Of a stretch of DNA of 64,000 nt, positions 18,856 through 31,304 are shown piece by piece (the stretch's first letter is position 1; every line of letters starts with the position of its first letter). The notes beneath the pieces are model-generated. The model was given only the letters and a program-made list of their open reading frames with translations, was not told the origin of the DNA and ran no database searches. Source of the stretch: Alphaproteobacteria bacterium (GTDB lineage: Bacteria; Pseudomonadota; Alphaproteobacteria; Caulobacterales; Maricaulaceae); NCBI GenBank assembly GCA_024742735.1, contig JANSXV010000001.1, positions 868,001-932,000 of the forward strand, given 5' to 3'. Made by a program: the position numbers and the translations under genes.

Positions 18856-21159
18856 ATGACCTTCAAGAAGGCGCTTTTGGGGGCGGTTTTTCTTGGCGCT
18901 GCAGCGGCCATGACGGCCTGCAGCGGCGGCGGAGGCGGCGGGGCAGGCTCGCCGGTCACCCCGGTTCCGCCGCCCCCGCCTCCGCCACCTCCCCCGCCGC
19001 CTCCTCCTCCGCCGCCACCGCCGCCGCCGCCGCCGGCATCGTTCGAAACGCCGGAGTATTTCGGTACAGACCCGGACACGGGCCGGCCCAGGACCGGGCT
19101 CGGCCTGCTCAACGCATCAGCGGCCTACGGCGCCGGAGCGACCGGCCAGGGTATTGTCGTCGCCGTGGTCGATACCGGCCTGAATGAAAGTCATCCCGAG
19201 TTCACAGGCCGCATCGCCGCTTCAAGCGTCGATATCGCCGGTGATCGCGGGTTTGATGACCTGGACGGGCATGGCACCGGCGTGGCCGGCGTTATCGCGG
19301 CCAACAAAGACAATTTCGCCATGCACGGCATCGCATTCGACGCGCAGATCATGGCGATTCGCGCCGACACGGTCGGCTCTTGCGAAATTGATGGCGGGGA
19401 GGGCTGCACGTTCTCGGATGCAAACACCGCCCGGGCCATTGATCACGCCGTAGCGAACGGGGCGAGCATCATCAATCTGTCCCTCGGACGCGACGCTGAA
19501 CTGGGCGATGGCTCGAGCCTGACCTTCGGGGCCATGCGCCGCGCCGCCGACGCTGGCGTGCTGATGGTCATCTCCGCCGGCAATCAGGATGAGGACGAGG
19601 ATGCGCCGGACCCCAGCCCCGGCTTCCCCGCCACCTTCGCAGCCGATCCCGGAGCCGACGGTCTTGCCGTCGCGGTCGGCTCCGTAACGCTGGACGGTGT
19701 GATCTCCAGCTTTTCAAGCCGTGCTCAGGGCGCCGAGAACTTCTTTCTCGTCGCTCCCGGCGAACGGGTCATTGCGCCTGGCGAGGACGATGACGATGGC
19801 GATCCCCTGTATTTTCTGTTCAGCGGAACCAGCTTCGCCGCGCCGTATGTCGCCGGCGCCCTTGCGCTTCTGCTGGACGGTTTTCCCAATCTGAGCGGGG
19901 CGGACGCCCTGTCCATCCTGTTCGACACGGCGGTTGATCTAGGCGACCCCGGCCCGGACGCGATCTACGGCCGCGGCCTGGTGGACCTGGAAGCGGCATT
20001 CCAGCCCGTTGGAACATCCAGCGTGCAGATGACCAGGACGTCGCAGGCCGTCCCGGTTTCGGTGATGCTTTCCGCACCGACGGGGCCCTATGGCGACTGG
20101 CTCTGGGCATCTGGGTTGCTGGACGATGCGATCCTGCGCGACGGCTATGACCGCGGCTTCACCTTCACACCGCAAGCGCCTGACGCCCGGATCGTGTCCG
20201 GCGGTCTTGACGCCATGGAGAGCGCGGCGGCCTCCGGCCTGGCGCGCACCGCGCGCGTCACCGCCGGGCCGGCGCAAGTCGACATGCGTCTGACGCCTGA
20301 TCAGCCGCACGCCCTGACCAACCTGCCCGAAGAGATTTACCAGACCGAGCCGGATATGAGCTTCAGCTTCACCGATGGCGGTCTGACGGTCTCGGCCGGG
20401 CGCGGCTTCACCGCGCCGGCGCCTGCGGGATCAGCGGGCGTTTCAGTTCTTTCGGAGACGGCGTTTTCCGGCGCCGTGTCCCGCTTCGCCGCCCAGCGTG
20501 AGTGGGGCGCCTTGCGGTACGAAGCCGGCCCCGTCGCCCTACAGATGCGCTTCTCCGGCTCAGGCGAAGACAGCTTTCAGGCCGCCGCCGCCACCTATTC
20601 GATTGAAGGACAGACCTTCGGCTTCGAAGTGGGGACCGGCTCGGAAGAGGGCCGAACGCTCGGCGGGCTGTTCGCCTATCGCTTCGGCGAACGCGACGCG
20701 GCCGACAGCCGCTTCACCGCCGCCCTGTGGTCCGGCGCCCTGCCCATGGGCTGGCGCGGCGCCGCGCGCTTCGAGGCTGTCGACACCGATCTCAGCTTGC
20801 CGGCCGGCATGCGTTTGACAGAAGAGATTCGCGCCACCGCCTGGACCATCGGCGCGGACCGGGCGCTCGCCGGCGGACGGTTCGGCCTGACCCTGTCCCA
20901 GCCCTTGCGAGTCGAAACCGGCGCAGTATCGGCGATCGTGCCGACCGGGCTCGACGCCGACCATCGCACGATCTTCGAGCGCCGCAGCGCCTCCCTGGCG
21001 CCGTCCGGCCGCGAAGTGTCGATGGAGGCCAGCTGGCGCGTGGCGCTGGACGCGCGCACGTCGGCCAGCTTCGCAGCGCGCTTCACCGATGCACCTGGCC
21101 ATGTCATCAAGGCTGAAGACGAGGGCCTGCTGTGGGCTGGCGTCAGAACCACATGGTGA
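18856..21159 (+). CDS. Lipoprotein subtilisin-family (S8) serine protease with a poly-proline linker
   Basis: A 767-aa protein. A lipoprotein-like signal (cysteine C22) is followed by a Gly-rich stretch and then 23 consecutive prolines (residues 38-60). The S8 domain holds the triad D106 (AVVDTGLNESHPEF), H139 (DLDGHGTGVAG) and S326 (FSGTSFAAPYVAG), with the oxyanion region ISAGNQ. A C-terminal region of about 370 residues, beta-rich and ending in RTTW, does not clearly match a classical autotransporter barrel, though a terminal aromatic residue fits an outer-membrane part. It is presumably surface- or periplasm-anchored. The start ATG at 18856 begins the signal peptide. Confidence 0.85.
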   Translation: MTFKKALLGAVFLGAAAAMTACSGGGGGGAGSPVTPVPPPPPPPPPPPPPPPPPPPPPPPASFETPEYFGTDPDTGRPRTGLGLLNASAAYGAGATGQGIVVAVVDTGLNESHPEFTGRIAASSVDIAGDRGFDDLDGHGTGVAGVIAANKDNFAMHGIAFDAQIMAIRADTVGSCEIDGGEGCTFSDANTARAIDHAVANGASIINLSLGRDAELGDGSSLTFGAMRRAADAGVLMVISAGNQDEDEDAPDPSPGFPATFAADPGADGLAVAVGSVTLDGVISSFSSRAQGAENFFLVAPGERVIAPGEDDDDGDPLYFLFSGTSFAAPYVAGALALLLDGFPNLSGADALSILFDTAVDLGDPGPDAIYGRGLVDLEAAFQPVGTSSVQMTRTSQAVPVSVMLSAPTGPYGDWLWASGLLDDAILRDGYDRGFTFTPQAPDARIVSGGLDAMESAAASGLARTARVTAGPAQVDMRLTPDQPHALTNLPEEIYQTEPDMSFSFTDGGLTVSAGRGFTAPAPAGSAGVSVLSETAFSGAVSRFAAQREWGALRYEAGPVALQMRFSGSGEDSFQAAAATYSIEGQTFGFEVGTGSEEGRTLGGLFAYRFGERDAADSRFTAALWSGALPMGWRGAARFEAVDTDLSLPAGMRLTEEIRATAWTIGADRALAGGRFGLTLSQPLRVETGAVSAIVPTGLDADHRTIFERRSASLAPSGREVSMEASWRVALDARTSASFAARFTDAPGHVIKAEDEGLLWAGVRTTW

Positions 21160-21166
21160 GGCCTGA

Positions 21167-21919
21167 ATGCCCGATCTGAACGTCCCGCCCTCCACGCTTG
21201 AAGAACGCCTGAAGCGCGCGATCGTCCCGGCCCGTCTGGAACTCAAACGAATCGTGCGGCGCGAGCTGAAGAAGGGCGAGCCGGGTCTGAAGCTTGTGCC
21301 GCTGCTGACTGATCCGGGCCGCGCAGCCCTGGATATCGGCGCCAATCGCGGGATCTGGGCCCATGAAATGGCGCGCTTCAGCAAGGCTGTTCTTGCGTTC
21401 GAGCCGAACCCGAAGCTTTTCGCCGTGCTCCAGCGCGCCGCGCGCAAGCCGGTCCTGTGCCGGCGCGAGGCCCTGTCGGATGCTGAGGGCGAAGCCGAAC
21501 TGCTGATCCCTGGCCGCGACGGGCGCTTCTCCAATCAGGGCGCCTCGCTAAACCCGGACAAGGTCGGCGGCGCCGCCCACATGCGCGTCACTGTGCGCAC
21601 CGCTAGGCTGGATGACCTCGACCCGCCGCCGGTGGGCTTCATGAAGATCGACGTGGAGGGCCATGAGCGCGCGGTTCTGGAAGGCGCTCGCGGGGTGATC
21701 GCCCGGGACAAGCCGGCCATGATCATCGAGCTTGAGGAGCGTCATACCGGCCGGGACATCAATGACGAGCTCGACCATGTGGAGAGCTTCGGCTACCGCA
21801 CCCTGGCGCTGGTCCGCGGCCAGCTGATCGAGCGAAGCCGGTTTGACCCGGACAAGGATCACCGCGCCCTCGCCGGCAAGCCGGGCTACGGCAACAACTT
21901 CGTCTTCCTGCCGGTCTAG
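21167..21919 (+). CDS. FkbM-family SAM-dependent methyltransferase
   Basis: A 250-aa protein. LDIGANRGIWAHEMARF is the SAM-binding motif I, AFEPNPKLFAVLQRAA is motif II, and FMKIDVEGHERAVLEGA is the FkbM signature. FkbM enzymes typically O-methylate sugars or natural products. It starts 7 bp after the protease stop and is followed 18 bp later by a solute-binding protein, so the three may share a transcript. The substrate is unknown. Confidence 0.9.
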   Translation: MPDLNVPPSTLEERLKRAIVPARLELKRIVRRELKKGEPGLKLVPLLTDPGRAALDIGANRGIWAHEMARFSKAVLAFEPNPKLFAVLQRAARKPVLCRREALSDAEGEAELLIPGRDGRFSNQGASLNPDKVGGAAHMRVTVRTARLDDLDPPPVGFMKIDVEGHERAVLEGARGVIARDKPAMIIELEERHTGRDINDELDHVESFGYRTLALVRGQLIERSRFDPDKDHRALAGKPGYGNNFVFLPV

Positions 21920-21937
21920 GGAGGGAGAGAAGCGGAC

Positions 21938-23482
21938 ATGGCGACCCTGACCCGACGCGCCGCGCTCGCCGGCTCCGCCGCCGCCGTACTGGCCGCCTGC
22001 GGTTCGCGCTCAAACGCGCCGGACGCCCTGTTGCGGGTCGCCATCGATTCTGAACCCGACAGCCTGAACCCGCTGCGCGGTCAGTTCGCCTCCTCCGCCC
22101 TGCTCTACAAGCAGCTGCACGCCCCGCTCACCGAGTATTCGCCCTCCGGCGGTCTGGCGCCGGGGCTCGCGTCCAGCTGGCGCAGCGCCGATGCGCGCAC
22201 CTGGCGCTTCATCCTGCGCGAGGGGCTCGTCTGGTCGGACGGGACGCCGCTCACCGCCGAGGACGTGGTCTGGACCGCCCAGCGCGCCGTCGACCCCGCC
22301 TCGGGGTTTGCGGACCTCGGCGACTTCTTCGCGGTGCGCAATGCACGCGCCGCGCTGCGCGGTGAGGTTTCCCCGGAAGCCATAGGGGTCAGCGCGCCCG
22401 ACCTGCGCACCGTCATCTTCGAGCTGGACCAGCCGGTCGCTCTGTTCCCGGTGCTCATGCGCGAATTCTACCCCCTGCCCCGCCATGCGCTTGAAGCTTC
22501 GCCGGAGGCCTGGATTCGCCCGGAAGGCTGGGTCTCCGCAGGCGCCTATCTGCTGAGCGAACGCAGCGCGCTGTCGTTCACGCTGGACCGGAACCCGCGC
22601 TTCCACGCGGCCGGCAGCGTCGCGATCGAGCAGGTCCAGGTGCAGGTGATCGAAGACGCCGCCGCCCGCGCACGCCGGTTCCGGGCCGGTGACCTGGACC
22701 TCGCCGATCGGCCGCCGAGCGACCAGATCGGATTCCTGCGCGGCGAACTCGGCGACCTTCTGCGCGCCTATCCCGCCCCGATCCTGACTTATATCAAGGT
22801 CAACTGCGCCAAGCCGCACCTGTCCGACCCGCGCGTGCGCCAGGCCCTGTCGCTGGCCATCGGACGGCGCCGGCTCAATAACCAGTTCTTCAATGGCGAA
22901 GCTGCGCCCACAGCGCTCGTCATTCCCGACGAGGACCATGCAGCGCCCGCCCGCGCGCCCGATTCCGCCCGCGCCCTGCTGGCGGAGGCCGGCTTCGGTC
23001 CGGACACGCCCTTGAGCGTCAATCTGCGCGCCACCGCCGGCGACCGGGACCGGGTCGCGGTGGCGATCATGGACGACTTCGCCGAAGCGGGCATCCAGAC
23101 CACGCTGACCGCCACTTATCCCAACGACCTGTATCAGGCCGTCGATGGCGGCGATTACGACCTGGCGCTCGCCCGCTTCGACCGCGGGCTGAAATCCGAT
23201 CCGGAATTCATGATCCAGCCCTTCGCCAGGGACGGCTTCGCCGACAACACCAACTGGACCGGACCGCAGCGCGCCGCCTTCGACGCCTTGATCGATGCGG
23301 CCAGCGAAGCGCTTGAAGCCGCCGACCGCCTGAACCTGCTGCGCGAGGCCGAGCGCATCTTCATCGCCGAGATGAGCTCGATCCCCCTGCTGCACGAACG
23401 CGCCTACTGGATGGTCTCGGACCGGGTCGAGGCGCCGGACCGCATCCAGCCCCAGCTCTGGCGGGATCTGGTGTTGGGATAA
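21938..23482 (+). CDS. ABC transporter substrate-binding protein, family 5 (peptide/nickel type), lipoprotein
   Basis: A 514-aa protein. The twin-arginine-like TRRAALAGSAAAVLAACG ends in a lipobox cysteine. SEPDSLNPLRGQFASSALLYKQLHAPL and LVWSDGTPLTAEDVVWT are signatures of the family that binds oligopeptides and other ligands. No permease or ATPase gene accompanies it here, so it is an orphan or works with a transporter encoded elsewhere. A terminator lies about 70 bp past the stop. Confidence 0.9.
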   Translation: MATLTRRAALAGSAAAVLAACGSRSNAPDALLRVAIDSEPDSLNPLRGQFASSALLYKQLHAPLTEYSPSGGLAPGLASSWRSADARTWRFILREGLVWSDGTPLTAEDVVWTAQRAVDPASGFADLGDFFAVRNARAALRGEVSPEAIGVSAPDLRTVIFELDQPVALFPVLMREFYPLPRHALEASPEAWIRPEGWVSAGAYLLSERSALSFTLDRNPRFHAAGSVAIEQVQVQVIEDAAARARRFRAGDLDLADRPPSDQIGFLRGELGDLLRAYPAPILTYIKVNCAKPHLSDPRVRQALSLAIGRRRLNNQFFNGEAAPTALVIPDEDHAAPARAPDSARALLAEAGFGPDTPLSVNLRATAGDRDRVAVAIMDDFAEAGIQTTLTATYPNDLYQAVDGGDYDLALARFDRGLKSDPEFMIQPFARDGFADNTNWTGPQRAAFDALIDAASEALEAADRLNLLREAERIFIAEMSSIPLLHERAYWMVSDRVEAPDRIQPQLWRDLVLG

Positions 23483-23553
23483 GCAGCCCAGCCCCCTCGC
23501 CAAACCCGCCGCGCCGCGTTAAAGACGGCTTTCAGCACAGATAACGAGTCGCC

Positions 23554-23586
23554 GCCCGCCCTGCGCCGTTTGCAGGGCCGGGTTTT
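23554..23586 (+). terminator. Rho-independent terminator (or attenuator) before carB
   Basis: GCCCTGC, a 7-nt loop and GCAGGGC, extended by CCC/GGG with a bulge, are followed by five T (23582-23586). It ends the solute-binding gene and lies 37 bp before the carB start, so carB needs its own promoter or read-through. The double position makes attenuation of carB conceivable. Confidence 0.75.
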
Positions 23587-23622
23587 TGCGCGCGCTCCGG
23601 ACAGACAAGAAGGCTTACCGCC

Positions 23623-26934
<3,312 letters not shown>

Positions 26935-26992
26935 GTTCTATTCCCTTCAGGTCCGACCGGCCGAGAAAAAAGACAAGAGATACCGGATTTCA

Positions 26993-27466
26993 ATGCAGAA
27001 GATTCCCATGACCGCCGAGGGCCATCAGGCGCTCGACGAAGAGCTGAAGCATCTCAAGACCGTGGAACGTCCCGCGGTGATCGCCGCCATTTCCGAGGCG
27101 CGCGAGCATGGCGACCTGTCTGAGAACGCGGAGTATCACGCCGCGAAGGAACGCCAGGGCTGGATCGAAGGCCGGGTGCAGGAGCTCGAGGACAAGATCG
27201 CGCGCGCCCAGGTGATCGACACCTCCAAGATGAGCGGCGACACCGTCAAGTTCGGCGCGACCGTGACCATCGTGGACGAAGACACCGATGCGGAAAGCAC
27301 CTATCGCATCGTCGGCGACGACGAGGCCGACGTGAAGGCCGGCAAAGTCTCCCTGTCCTCCCCCATCGCGCGTGCGCTGATCAACAAGGAAGTCGGCGAC
27401 GTGGTGGAGGTGAACGCCCCCGGCGGCGCGAAGAGCTACGAGATCCTGAAAGTTCAGTGGAAGTAG
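26993..27466 (+). CDS. greA: Transcription elongation factor GreA
   Basis: A 157-aa protein with the GreA N-terminal coiled-coil ([25 protein letters not shown], then [20 protein letters not shown] with the tip acidic residues) and the C-terminal FKBP-like domain ([18 protein letters not shown]). It rescues backtracked RNA polymerase by stimulating transcript cleavage. The ATG at 26993 is fixed by homology. It follows carB by 58 bp and overlaps the next gene by 10 bp. Confidence 0.97.
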   Translation: MQKIPMTAEGHQALDEELKHLKTVERPAVIAAISEAREHGDLSENAEYHAAKERQGWIEGRVQELEDKIARAQVIDTSKMSGDTVKFGATVTIVDEDTDAESTYRIVGDDEADVKAGKVSLSSPIARALINKEVGDVVEVNAPGGAKSYEILKVQWK

Positions 27467-28398
27467 GCGCCGGCGCACAACTCCTGCAGCAGCGCGCGCT
27501 TGTCGTCTCCGACGGCCGCCGCGGCATTGAAAACCAGGCGCTCGGCCTGGCTGAACGGCTCGCCGGCCTGGTTCCGCTGACGATCGAGACCCTGCACCTG
27601 CCGCGCTCCGGCGCCGTGCCTTCTCCCCCAGAACAGGTCGACCTTTGGATCGGCTGCGGGCGGGCGGCCGTACGGGCGGTCCAAACCCATCGCAAGGCCC
27701 TGCCCCGCGCCCGCTTTGTCTATGTCCAGGACCCGCGCGCCGATCACGCCCTGTTCGACCTGATCATCGCCCCGCGTCATGACCGGCTGTCAGGTCCAAA
27801 CGTGTTCAACATCATCGGCTCGCCCAACCGCATCACGCCTCAGCGCCTGAAAGAGGGCGAGGCGGAGTTCGCCGAACGCCTCGCCGCCCTGCCCGGTCCG
27901 CGCGCGGCGATCCTGATCGGCGGCGACAGCAAACATCACCGCTTCACTGACCCGGCATGCGCACATCTGCTGAACACCGTCGACCGCATCCGAGCCCAGG
28001 CCGGATCCGTCATGATCACGCCGAGCCGGCGCAGCCCGCAGGCCTTGCGCCAGGCGCTGAGGGAGCGTTTCGGCGGCGATCCGGCCGTCTGGCTGCATGA
28101 GGGCGACGGGCCGAACCCCTATTTCGCCTTCCTGGCGGCGGCCGACTGGATCTGCGTGACGGAAGACTCCACCAACATGCTGTGCGAGGCGGCGAGCGCG
28201 GGAAAGCCGGTCTATCGCCTGCCGGTGGACGGCGCGCCGGGCAAGTTCCGCTATCTCTACGCCGCGCTGGAGGGCGAAGGCGCGGTGCGTCCGTTCCTGG
28301 GGCGATTGGAAGCCTGGCCGGCGCCGGGCCTGGACGAGACCGGGCGAGCGGCGGCGCGGATGGTTGAAATACTTCGTCTGCGCGCCGATCTTGAATAG
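27457..28398 (+). CDS. ELM1-like (DUF1022) nucleotide-sugar-transferase-fold protein
   Basis: About 313 aa. [19 protein letters not shown] at the start and [24 protein letters not shown] near the end are the marks of the DUF1022 family, which includes plant mitochondrial fission protein ELM1. The fold resembles GT-B glycosyltransferases. The bacterial function is unknown. The GTG at 27457 overlaps the end of greA; a later start is possible but would remove the family N-terminus. Confidence 0.85.
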   Translation: MEVGAGAQLLQQRALVVSDGRRGIENQALGLAERLAGLVPLTIETLHLPRSGAVPSPPEQVDLWIGCGRAAVRAVQTHRKALPRARFVYVQDPRADHALFDLIIAPRHDRLSGPNVFNIIGSPNRITPQRLKEGEAEFAERLAALPGPRAAILIGGDSKHHRFTDPACAHLLNTVDRIRAQAGSVMITPSRRSPQALRQALRERFGGDPAVWLHEGDGPNPYFAFLAAADWICVTEDSTNMLCEAASAGKPVYRLPVDGAPGKFRYLYAALEGEGAVRPFLGRLEAWPAPGLDETGRAAARMVEILRLRADLE

Positions 28399-28424
28399 TC
28401 AACCCATCACGCCGGAGCCGCCTC

Positions 28425-28874
28425 ATGATATCCATCACCGCAGCTGCGCTTGTCGTGTTGATTCAGAGTCAGGCCGAGGTGGTCGCCTTGGCCGGAGAGC
28501 CCGATCAGGCCCAAATCGAGGCTTGGAGCGCTGAAGGCGTGGACAAGATCATCACTCTGCAGACAGCCGACGAGGTTTCGGGAATAGACTTTGATCTCGG
28601 CGACGCCGTGGCCGGACAGGGCGTGATACATGCCTGGGTTCCAACCACCGGACAATCCGGTCCGATGACCGCTGACCAGCTGGCGGCGGTGCTCGCAGAC
28701 AGCTCGGGCCAGGTCGTCATCCATTGCCGGTCCGGCAATCGGGCGCGCCATCTTTACGCCGCCGCTCTGATACGTTCCGGTCAGCTGGACCGGCAGGACT
28801 ATCGCAGCGTCGATCCTGAGGGGCCCTGGAATATCGAGCTCCTGGATCGATATATCGGCGCTGAAACTGAATGA
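28425..28874 (+). CDS. Exported dual-specificity-phosphatase-like (DUF442/Blh-type) protein
   Basis: A 149-aa protein. A hydrophobic N-terminus (MISITAAALVVLIQSQAEV) suggests export. VVIHCRSGNRARHLY is a CX5R phosphatase loop, and the upstream TADEVSGIDFDL and HAWVPTTGQSGPMTADQLA fit DUF442-type phosphatases, often linked to sulfide or beta-lactamase-like hydrolases. It lies 26 bp after the ELM1-like gene. The substrate is unknown. Confidence 0.7.
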   Translation: MISITAAALVVLIQSQAEVVALAGEPDQAQIEAWSAEGVDKIITLQTADEVSGIDFDLGDAVAGQGVIHAWVPTTGQSGPMTADQLAAVLADSSGQVVIHCRSGNRARHLYAAALIRSGQLDRQDYRSVDPEGPWNIELLDRYIGAETE

Positions 28875-28941
28875 GAGAAGTCGCCGACTCACGGTTCAAT
28901 CGCGCGACGTTATAAGCACGCAAGCTACGAGAGACCCCGCC

Positions 28942-29967
28942 ATGGCCGAGACCCGTCACGCCAAGCTTGTCATCATCGGTTCGGGCGCGGCCGGTTACAC
29001 CGCCGCGATCTACGCGGCGCGCGCCATGCTGGAGCCGGTCCTGATCTCCGGCATGCAGCCCGGCGGCCAGCTGACCATCACCACCGAGGTGGAGAATTAT
29101 CCCGGCTTCGCCGACGTCATCCAGGGCCCCTGGCTCATGGAGCAGATGAAGGCCCAAGCGGCCCATGTCGGCACGGACATCGTCGATGACCTCGTGGTCA
29201 AGGCCGACCTGTCCCAGCGTCCCTTCACCCTGACCTGCGACAGCGGCAAGGTCTTCACGGCCGATGCGGTCGTCATCGCCACCGGCGCCAGTGCGAAATG
29301 GCTGGGCCTTGAGTGCGAACAGACCTTCGCAGGCGGGGGCGTGTCAGCGTGTGCGACCTGCGACGGGTTTTTCTATCGCGGCAAGCAAGTCGTCGTGGTC
29401 GGCGGCGGCAATACCGCCGTGGAGGAAGCGCTGTACCTGGCCAACATCGCCTCGAAGGTGACGCTTGTGCATCGCCGCGACAGTTTCCGCGCGGAAAAGA
29501 TCATGCAGGACCGGCTTTTCAACAAAGCCAATGTCGAGGTGGTCTGGGACAGCGTGCTGGAGGACATCTCCGGCCAGACCAAGCCGTTCCCGGTCGTGGA
29601 GACGGTCCACCTGAAGAACGTGAAGACCGGCGAGGTCACCGAGCGAAAGGCGGACGGCGTGTTCATCGCCATCGGCCATGCGCCCGCCACCGAGTTGTTC
29701 AAGGACCAGCTGGAGACCAAGGCGGGCGGCTATCTGGTCACCGCGCCGGATTCCACCGCCACGTCGATCCCTGGCGTGTTCGCGGCCGGCGACGTGACCG
29801 ACGACCGGTACCGCCAGGCCGTCACTGCGGCGGGCATGGGCTGCATGGCCGCCCTGGAAGCTGAGCGGTACCTGGCCGAACAGGAAGCCCTCAACGGCCC
29901 CGACGAGAGCAAGGCCGAGGGCGTGAAGGGCGAAGAAGACGCCGACAAGGCCACCGACGCGGCCTGA
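28942..29967 (+). CDS. trxB: Thioredoxin-disulfide reductase
   Basis: A 341-aa flavoenzyme that reduces thioredoxin with NADPH. The FAD site (IIGSGAAGYTAAIYAARA), the redox pair in SACATCDGFFY (C137 and C140), the NADPH site (VVVGGGNTAVEEALYLA) and the late FAD motif (GVFAAGDVTDDRYRQAVTAAGMG) are all visible. The C-terminus has an extra charged tail of about 25 residues (ESKAEGVKGEEDADKATD). Confidence 0.97.
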   Translation: MAETRHAKLVIIGSGAAGYTAAIYAARAMLEPVLISGMQPGGQLTITTEVENYPGFADVIQGPWLMEQMKAQAAHVGTDIVDDLVVKADLSQRPFTLTCDSGKVFTADAVVIATGASAKWLGLECEQTFAGGGVSACATCDGFFYRGKQVVVVGGGNTAVEEALYLANIASKVTLVHRRDSFRAEKIMQDRLFNKANVEVVWDSVLEDISGQTKPFPVVETVHLKNVKTGEVTERKADGVFIAIGHAPATELFKDQLETKAGGYLVTAPDSTATSIPGVFAAGDVTDDRYRQAVTAAGMGCMAALEAERYLAEQEALNGPDESKAEGVKGEEDADKATDAA

Positions 29968-30086
29968 ACGAGCTAATTGCGTACAGCGAGAAGATTACAC
30001 CGGTTTCACTGGAGTTGCGCCCGGCGCAGCGCTAATTCACCGCGATCCGGTCGCAGACTGACCGGGCTGGTTTCGGAGGGGGCGAT

Positions 30087-31223
30087 ATGACCACGTTGAA
30101 ATCCTTGCTGGGCGCGGCCGCCATGAGCGTGCTCGCCGCTGCTGCGGGTCAGGCTCAGACGCTGACGCAGCAACAGGTCGCTACGTTCGCCGACCACGAT
30201 CCGCAAAGCCAGTTGTCGGTGGATTACGACGCCTTCACGATGATCCTGGGCCATATCATCTTCAATGTGGGGCCCAGCGACCGGCGCATTGAGAGCGTGC
30301 GCATCGTCACGACCGGCAGCCGCCTGAACCGGGCCAACAACTCGCGCTACCGCACCGAGTCGAACCGGATCTGGTTTCATACCCTGGACGACATTCACAA
30401 GGAGTCCGTCAGCGACTACCGCCGCGAGCTCGAGGCCTTGTACGCTTCCGCCCCGGTTTCGGCGCTCAACCGTGACGAACAGCTGGCGTATTGGCTGAAC
30501 CTCCACAACATCGTGATGCTCGATGAGCTGATCCGGGAGTATCCGCTTGGCCGCGTTGATCGCGTTTTCATAGATGGCGTACGCCTGACGGAAGCGAAGA
30601 TCATCGAAATCGAGGGCGGACCGATCTCTCTGGATGACATCCGCACCCAGATCGTACCCGCGCTGTCCGACGATCCGCGCCTTATGTACGGCTTCTATAC
30701 CGGCGCCATCGGTGGACCGTCCCTGTCGCCGCGCGCGTTCGATGCGTCAAACCTGTGGGGCCGGCTTGATTCAATCGGCAGCGAGTTCGTGAACGCGCTG
30801 CGCGGCGTGGACAGCTCGGAAGACCCCGTGCGGATCTCGCCGCTCTATTTCGAGGCCAGAGAGCGATATTTCCCTGACTGGCCGCATGATCTGAATCGTC
30901 ACCTGCGCCGCTACGCCGATCCGGATGTCCTCACCATCCTCAGCCGCTCCGACGACTATCGCCCGCTGCGCTTTGAATACAGCGTCGCCGACATGTCGAA
31001 CGGCTCGCTATGTGGCGGCGGCTCGTATCTTTATGTCCGCTCGATCGGTGACGGTCCGCAGTCGCCGAGCTCGGCCTGCAACCCGCTGCCGCGTGAAACC
31101 CGCCAGCTGATAATCGACGTCCAGGAGCGCCGGCTTCGCTTGTTTGAACGTGGCGAGCTTGGCGAGGTGACGGTTTACGACATCCCGACCGAGGACCCCG
31201 ACGAGCAGGACGGATCACGCTGA
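30087..31223 (+). CDS. Secreted DUF547 protein
   Basis: A 378-aa protein with a signal peptide ending near AAAGQAQ. DEQLAYWLNLHNIVMLDELIREYPLG matches the DUF547 core, which is commonly YW.NLYNA. DUF547 proteins are exported and have no established activity. A strong GGAGGGGG site supports the ATG at 30087. The C-terminal SLCGGGSYLYVRS holds two cysteines with ACNPLP. It is not clearly linked to its neighbours. Confidence 0.8.
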   Translation: MTTLKSLLGAAAMSVLAAAAGQAQTLTQQQVATFADHDPQSQLSVDYDAFTMILGHIIFNVGPSDRRIESVRIVTTGSRLNRANNSRYRTESNRIWFHTLDDIHKESVSDYRRELEALYASAPVSALNRDEQLAYWLNLHNIVMLDELIREYPLGRVDRVFIDGVRLTEAKIIEIEGGPISLDDIRTQIVPALSDDPRLMYGFYTGAIGGPSLSPRAFDASNLWGRLDSIGSEFVNALRGVDSSEDPVRISPLYFEARERYFPDWPHDLNRHLRRYADPDVLTILSRSDDYRPLRFEYSVADMSNGSLCGGGSYLYVRSIGDGPQSPSSACNPLPRETRQLIIDVQERRLRLFERGELGEVTVYDIPTEDPDEQDGSR

Positions 31224-31304
31224 CCTGCCCGGTCCACAGTCCTTGTTGCGTCCGGTCGAATGTATCGGTTTGGCGGAGGTTCGGCGACGCGGTAAGTCTG
31301 AGTC

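Noticed and set aside
18967-19035. CCN repeat tract as a possible CRISPR or microsatellite
   Set aside because: It codes in frame for 23 prolines between the signal peptide and the protease domain, and the codons vary, so it is a protein linker.
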